A stretch of DNA of 64,000 nucleotides, taken from Nissolia schottii. Taxonomy: Eukaryota; Streptophyta; Magnoliopsida; Fabales; Fabaceae. The notes beneath the pieces were generated by a model. The model did not search any database and was not told where the DNA came from. It worked only from the letters and a program-made list of their open reading frames with translations. A program made the position numbers and the translations under genes. Positions 58,236 to 64,000 of this stretch are shown here, one piece after another. Position 1 is the stretch's first letter. Each line of letters starts with the position of its first letter. The stretch covers positions 124,001 through 188,000 of the forward strand of contig QANU01003998.1 in assembly GCA_003254905.1 (NCBI GenBank). Direction: 5' to 3'.

Positions 58236-59048
58236 ATTATAGATTTTATACTTGAATTATGTTACCAATGAGTTAAAAAAAAATCAAACTTTTATGAAAA
58301 AAAGGCACAAATAAAAATTTTAATATGTTTAAAATAATTCTAATAAAGTATCATTAAGAAAAGTTTTATTTTGTTAATTAAAAATTAATAAATTAAGCTT
58401 ATTATTAATTTTTTTCAAAATATTAATAGAATTAACTTGAATATTAATCTATTAATATTATTAATAAACTTAGTACATGAAGCTAAATATTAATGAAAAA
58501 TTAAGCTTATTGTTAAATGAAAAATTAATAGGATTAATTTGAATATTAATATAACAATATTGTTAATTTTTTAAAATATTAATAGGATTAATCTAAATAT
58601 TAATCCATTTATAAGCTTAGTACATCAAGCTAAATATTAATGAAAAATTAATAGGATTAATCTGAATATTAATATATTAATATTGGTAATATTTTTTTAA
58701 AAATATTAATAGGATTAATTTGAATATTAATCTATCAATATTATTAATAAGGTTAATTTATTTATTCTTTATTATAAAAATAATATTTTTATTAATGATA
58801 TTCTATTAGAATTATTTTAAGCCTCTTAAAACTAAATTAGCTAGAAGAATCCAATGGTTGGAGGTTTGTCGGAAAAAAAAATTAGCTAGAAGTGCAACTT
58901 TGGCACTAAACTACCAGCATTATTATAATATAATGTTACAACAATTATATTTATTATATACTTAAACTGTGTTACTAATTAGTGACTCAAAAGTTAAATT
59001 TAATACATCAAACTAAATAAGCAAACATCATTACCGCTAAGCTACCAA
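58236..59048. repeat. A+T-rich dispersed repeat, right of hAT insertion
   Basis: The repeat interrupted by the hAT element continues here. Variants of AATATTAATAGGATTAATCTG occur at least five times between 58430 and 58740. At 58898-59048 another repeat copy starts (see 55290-55489). No coding capacity. Confidence 0.6.
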
Positions 59049-59130
59049 NNNNNNNNNNNNNNNNNNNNNNNNNNNNNNNNNNNNNNNNNNNNNNNNNNNN
59101 NNNNNNNNNNNNNNNNNNNNNNNNNNNNNN
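59049..59130. other. assembly gap (82 N)
   Basis: Unsequenced bases inside the inverted A+T-rich repeat region, probably because the repeat is hard to assemble. Confidence 0.95.
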
Positions 59131-59670
59131 TATTAATATATTAATATTCAGATTAATCCTAGTAGTATTTTTTTATAAAAGATATTATCAATAAACTTAA
59201 TTTATTAATTTTTTATCAACAAAATAAAATTTTCATATATGATACTCTATTAAAGTTATTTTAAGCCTATTAAATATTTTATTGCAACCATTATATATAT
59301 TTTGTAGTTAAATTGTGTTACCGATTAGTTAAAAAAAAATCAAACTTTTAAAGAAAAAAGTATAAATAAAAATTATAATTAGAGTTATTTTAAGTCTATT
59401 ATAATTTCTATTTATACTTTTTCTATCATAAAAGTTTAATTTTTTTATATTCATCGGCAGTTCAAATATAAAATATATATAATGGTTGCGAAAAATAACA
59501 TATTAATATTAATAACTTAACGATAACAATGTTTGCTAATCTAACTTGATATATTAAATTCAATTTTTGAGTTACTAATTAGTAACACAATTTAAGAATA
59601 TAATAAATATAATTATTGTAATATTATATCACAATAATGTTGGTAACTTTATAACAAAACTGGCCCAAAA
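59131..59670 (-). repeat. inverted copy of the A+T-rich dispersed repeat
   Basis: Read on the minus strand, 59508-59670 matches 58898-59048 (AATTATATTTATTATATTCTT, AATTGTGTTACTAATTAGTA). The segment 59281-59400 also matches the right flank of the hAT element (CAACCATTATATATATTTTG, TGTTACCGATTAGTTAAAAA), and 59395-59490 is partly its inverted copy. The region can fold into a large hairpin. Confidence 0.6.
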
Positions 59671-59767
59671 AAATTAACATTTACAGGGATCAAGTTGATC
59701 GAAATAAAAATAAAAAAAATCTAAATTTGGGGTTTTTCAATAAAAAATAAAAAACATGTTCCTGAAA

Positions 59768-59805
59768 TTAGGGTTTGGGTTCGGCAATGGTTGTTTTGTA
59801 TAAAT
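59768..59805 (+). promoter_or_regulatory. VDAC core promoter: telo-box and TATA box
   Basis: TTAGGGTTT (59768-59776) is a telo-box, common near the start of plant housekeeping genes. TATAAAT (59799-59805) lies 90 bases upstream of the ATG. The leader is CT-rich (CTTGTTCTTCCTCTTCACACC). Confidence 0.55.
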
Positions 59806-59894
59806 TTCAGAGGTTTCATTCCCACCGTTTAGTTCACTCTTGTTCTTCCTCTTCACACCTTCCATTCCCAATTTGAGATCTGTGAAGAGACGCT

Positions 59895-62470
59895 ATGGCT
59901 AAGGGTCCTGGTCTCTACTCTGACATTGGCAAGAAAGCCAGAGGTATACCCATTACCCAATTTGAGATATTATACCGTGTTTTTAATTTTTTTAAGTAAA
60001 ATTTTGTATCATATTTATGTGTACTGATTCTTTGTTTTTTATTTTTTTTTTGTTCCATTTTTTGGGTTTGATGTAGATCTACTCTTCAAGGATTACCACA
60101 GTGACCAGAAATTCACCATCACTACATACTCTCCCACTGGAGTGGTGAGTTTATTTTTCTTGTTTTTTCTTTTCAATCTTTTGCATTTGAATTCATTCTC
60201 AAGTTTTATTTAGCTGGATTGTTCAAATTTTTTCTATTGGGGTTTGATGTCGGATCAGTTTGTAGTACGTGGGGACTGTTGCATTGGAAAGGGTTTTTTG
60301 TGCAGTTCAGGAATTTTTTCTCTTGGGAGGGGAGTTGCTAGGGTTTTGTGCTGTTTTAGGAGGCATTGTTGTGATGGAAATTATGTGTTGTAGGTAGCTA
60401 TATAAATGTGATTAGGGCTTGATTGGTTGCTTGCTAGGTGTAGTTTACATGGCTTGAAAATGAAAAAAAGACTCCTTCCATTTGTTTCTGTTGCTGCAGG
60501 CTATAACCACGTCTGGGATCAAGAAAGGTGAAATCTTTGTTGCTGATGTTAACACCCAGTTGAAGAACAAGAACATCACCACTGATATCAAAGTTGACAC
60601 AGATTCTAATGTAAGTGCACTATGCTCTTGTTTGGTTGTTCTGTTCTGTTATTCTCTTGTATTGGCAGGATTCTGATTTTATGTGTGTTGTAAGAATTAT
60701 GAAACCATTTTTGGCGGCTGATACTTATTTAATTTTTACTATATATTGCTTTAGGTTTTTCTGGCAATTTCAGTTTGTTTGTTTATCTTTATCTCTCGGC
60801 AATTTCTAATTGTTTTGAATTCATGCCCCCTCTGTTGCTAGACTAGTCTAGCCAAGCCCTTGTTTTTATGTTGGTAATTTATGCTAATAGGGCCATACAA
60901 TGGATACAAGGGTAAACTACTATACAATTTGCCAACATCTACTTTCAGGTTTACTAAACAAATTATTGAAAGTAGGTCATGTGAAAACAAATTCTTAAGC
61001 AGATGAAATTGTTAAATTGTGATTGAAGGGCTTTGGTAACTTACAAGATGAAGGGTGTTTCTGCGTATTCCCTTTTTTATCATGTTTGTATACAAATATC
61101 CTTAATATTCGTAGAGTACACAAGGGAGACCTTTTTTGTTTTCTTTTTCCTGATTTCAATTTCAGCTGAGAACTCTGTTGGCCTTATACTAAGTTTCTAC
61201 ACGGTTTAAATTTGGTTTGTACAAATATGAATATCCAATATTCTATTGTTAAAGCTTGATTTAGACATAAGCAATAGGGCAATAGAATATGATAGGCAAT
61301 GTAAGGGGTTTTCTTTGTATGCTTTGTGCTTCTTAACCTTGTATTCTTTTTAATTTAAATGTCGATCCCTTGCTGGACGAATATTGATGCATTTGTCCAG
61401 GGATTGATATTGGGCAATTTAAACTGAAAATATCATGTTCATAGCTGTTATTGTTGATTTGCTTAATCTTTTTAAGTTACTCAAGTCTACTCTATCATGT
61501 ATATTTCACTAATGTTGATAGTGCTTATGCATTCCAGCTCTCGACAACTCTTACTATTAATGAGCCTGCTCCTGGTCTAAAGACTATCTTTAGCTTCAAA
61601 GTTCCTGATCAAAGGTCTGGAAAGGTGAGTAGTGTGAAAAGCTTTCAATCTTCCGTAAAAGCATGGATTGCTAAATTTGAGAAATAAACCTCATTTAAAT
61701 TGTATAAAATCTCTCATTGGCAGTAAATTTGATTTGTGTTGTGAAACAGGTGGAAGTTCAATATTTGCATGACTATGCTGGAATAAGCACCAGTGTTGGG
61801 CTGACAGCAAATCCAATTATCAACTTCTCTGGTGTTGTAGGGACTGATGTACTTGCCCTTGGCACTGATCTCTCTTATGACACCAAAATTGGGGAGTTAA
61901 CGAAATTCAACGCTGGATTGAATTTCACCAAAGAAGACTTGGTTGCCTCATTGACTGTGTGAGTAATTGTTGTCTCATTGGTAATGTCCTCATTTATTTC
62001 ATTCTAACTTGTACAAATTAGCTTTCACTTGCCTCATTGATAAGGTTTTCTTGTAGTATTCACTTTTATAAATGCACTTTATCCCCTCCTGTTTAGGCTT
62101 GTGTTTGAACTGATTGGTAGTATGAGCTGGCATGCGGTGATATGATGAATTCTCTGTATGCAGGAACGACAAAGGTGATGCCTTAAATGCTTCATACTAC
62201 CATGTAGTCAACCCCTTGACCAGCACAGCTTATGGTGCTGAGGTAACACACAGGTTCTCAACCAATGAGAACACCTTTACACTTGGCTCCCAACATGCAC
62301 TAGATCCCTTGACCACAGCGAAGGCTCGAATCAACAACCTTGGCAAGGCGAGCGCTCTCGTCCAGCATGAGTGGCGTCCCAAATCATTCTTCACCATATC
62401 TGGGGAGTTTGACACCAAGGCCATTGAGAAGAGTGCCAAGTTTGGATTGGGTTTGGTTCTCAAACCCTGA
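59895..62470 (+). CDS. VDAC: voltage-dependent anion channel (mitochondrial porin), complete, 6 exons
   Basis: Exons 59895-59943, 60077-60144, 60500-60610, 61538-61624, 61750-61958 and 62164-62470 join in frame to 276 residues, the usual plant VDAC length. It starts [20 protein letters not shown] (the N-terminal helix), followed by beta-barrel strands such as [58 protein letters not shown], the [20 protein letters not shown] segment and a C-terminal [20 protein letters not shown] strand typical of porin_3. The protein forms the main pore for metabolites and ions in the outer mitochondrial membrane. All introns are GT-AG. No targeting peptide is expected. Which of the several plant VDAC paralogues it is cannot be decided here. 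Confidence 0.96.
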
Positions 62471-63400
62471 GGGATTTTGAGCCCATTCTAGCAAGAGCAT
62501 TGAGATAGACATTAGGAAGCGCTCATAGTTTATCCTTCGGAATGAATCATTTTCTTGAGGTTTCTAAGTGTTCATGGTTGTTTTGATTGCATTTGAGCAA
62601 TAACGTTGTATAAATAAGCAATAGATGATTTCTAAAAACAATGTTACTGGTAAATTGCTAGCTTTTGCAGGCCTTTTTGTTGAAATGAGGAGACTGATGC
62701 TCATTACTTTTGACTTGCGAAATTTTATATGCACCGATTTGATGATTGTTTTCCACAATAATCCCCCATTTATTTCAGTGTGCTTATCTGTTCTTGCATG
62801 TGATGCCCACAATTATGTTCTTGTTTTTTTTGCTTCATCATCTTTCATTGTTGTCAACTATTGTTAGCATCCTGTGAAAATTCATGATATTTTTAGGACC
62901 AAGGCTTTATCCCGTGATCCTGATTCTGGCGCAAAATAATTTGGGTTGACCTTGTGCTCGTTTGTTATTATTTTTGTTGTGTTTGTGCTATTATATTTTA
63001 TTACGTTGTATTTTAAACTAAATATCCTTTAAATATTGTAATAATAATTATATTTTAAAATTTGAAGAATTTTTTATAGTTTGTTTTTCAATTGTTTTAT
63101 TTGAGATTGGTGTGATCGCATGATTGCGGTCGAATTGTTGACCTAATGACCCAATCCGGTCTTTTAACTGGGTTAGCTTCTAATCTAGGATTTGCTTATT
63201 TATTCATGTTGAATGTATAAATTTTACCTTTTGTGTCGTTCTCAACATGCTCTTACCAAGACTAAAGTTGTTCAAATTGGCACTCTATCTAGTATTTTAT
63301 ACGTGTATCGTTCTCAACTTATATATACCTACCCTGGTATTAGCTATTCATAAGCACATCTTCAAGTATTTTATACTTGTTCAAAGTATTATTTATCTAA
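62471..63400. other. VDAC 3' region and intergenic DNA
   Basis: The 3' untranslated region of VDAC runs to about 62650, with AT-rich sequence suitable for polyadenylation near 62600. No further gene is visible. Confidence 0.45.
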
Positions 63401-63409
63401 ATTTCCTTT

Positions 63410-63482
63410 GATAGTTACATCAACCACTTGGCTTAGTGTGATAACGATAGTTACATCAACCACTTGGCTTAGATTGATTTGT
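63410..63482. repeat. tandem duplication, 36-bp period
   Basis: GATAGTTACATCAACCACTT followed by GGCTTAG occurs at 63410-63436 and again at 63446-63472. TGTGATAAC follows the first copy and recurs near 63510. It is a small local duplication without coding meaning. Confidence 0.75.
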
Positions 63483-64000
63483 CACTAATAGTAATACTCC
63501 CCCTCGCTTAGTGTGATAACGAAAAGATTGTAATCATTTGAATTATTTTCAAACTATTCTTTGTTGATGGTAATGGGTGGATGTTACTATCATCCACACA
63601 AGAAACCAAAGGGATATGCTTTATCTACATATCCGAAGTTGTTCTATGGAAACCACCAAGAAGATGCAGCATCTTTTCATAACATAGAGCTGCCAACTGT
63701 AATTACAAAAGCAAGGCAACTCTTGTTTTATGTCATAGGTTTGATAAATTGTTACACTAAAGTCTCGAACAAAATTATATTATTATTTTTAGGAGTAAAG
63801 TTATGGCTTTATTTATTTTATTCATATTCATTTTAAAATTATAAATAAGGGAAAAATACTAGATGCAATTTCTTATTTCGTAACTCATAAGTAAATGGTA
63901 AATGTATAAAGTAGGTTGCTTTTTCATTTCTGGCTTTTCTGTCTTCAATTTTTAATATGGATTGCTGGTATCTCCAGAATTCGTGAATGAGTGGATTATT
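63483..64000. other. right edge, one unassigned open frame
   Basis: A plus-strand open frame at 63561-63836 begins MLMVMGGCYYHPHKKPKGYA and looks less biased than random in its first 50 residues. It matches no family I recognise and the second half is A+T-rich. It could be a fragment of a gene or element continuing past the window. Confidence 0.25.

Noticed and set aside
1-64000. tRNA, rRNA and CRISPR search by eye
   Set aside because: No tRNA B-box with a cloverleaf, no rRNA block and no spaced identical repeats were found. CRISPR is not expected in a plant nuclear genome.

Overview
This is a plant nuclear window. It has spliced genes with GT-AG introns, A+T-rich intergenic DNA and several kinds of plant transposon. 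Protein details (an SSRP1 ending in SGNESDSA, the transposon families) suggest a legume or close eudicot; that is inference. Two N gaps (12617-12862, 59049-59130) and a few single n show a draft assembly.

Six host genes can be supported. From left to right: (1) the 3' part of a serine carboxypeptidase-like (SCPL) acyltransferase gene, 69-3299 (+); (2) a plant transmembrane protein gene, 10768 to at least 12616 (-), whose 5' end falls in a gap; (3) a complete 16-exon SSRP1 gene, the HMG-box subunit of FACT, 19113-25380 (+), with one GC-AG intron; (4) a complete 3-exon pectate lyase gene, 28572-30466 (+); (5) a complete 6-exon short-loop PIN auxin carrier, PIN8-like, 48172-51552 (+); (6) a complete 6-exon VDAC/porin gene, 59895-62470 (+). 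They do not form a pathway. SSRP1 and VDAC are housekeeping genes. The pectate lyase and PIN8 resemble families often expressed in pollen.

The DNA between the genes is mostly transposons. 0.8-1.0 and 2.8-3.0 kb: a MITE pair in SCPL introns. 3.5-5.6 kb: a decayed LINE. 5.8-7.4 kb: a giant palindromic MULE-like element with 9-bp target duplications. 8.2-8.7 kb: a LINE fragment. 9.2-10.2 kb: a non-autonomous hAT with a perfect 8-bp duplication. 12.9-13.9 kb: a nested palindrome. 14-16.8 kb: LTR-like repetitive DNA. 17.6-18.1 kb: a 537-bp TIR element beside an snRNA-type USE/TATA pair. 26.8-27.7 kb: a TIR element filled with CAC-rich DNA. 31.5-38.5 kb: a hAT end followed by a decayed CACTA element. 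41.1 kb: a Copia-like LTR end. 41.8-47.5 kb: a Gypsy fossil on the minus strand with gag and protease but no recognisable polymerase. 52.3-53.7 kb: Copia pol remains. 55.5-58.2 kb: a hAT element carrying a solo LTR.

I found no new multi-gene system. The observations most worth a second look are the three-level nested insertion at 55-58 kb with its unfilled site elsewhere in the window, the long palindromic MULE, the USE-TATA pair with exact 33-nt spacing, the GC-AG intron and E2F-like site of SSRP1, and the antisense open frame inside the Gypsy fossil.
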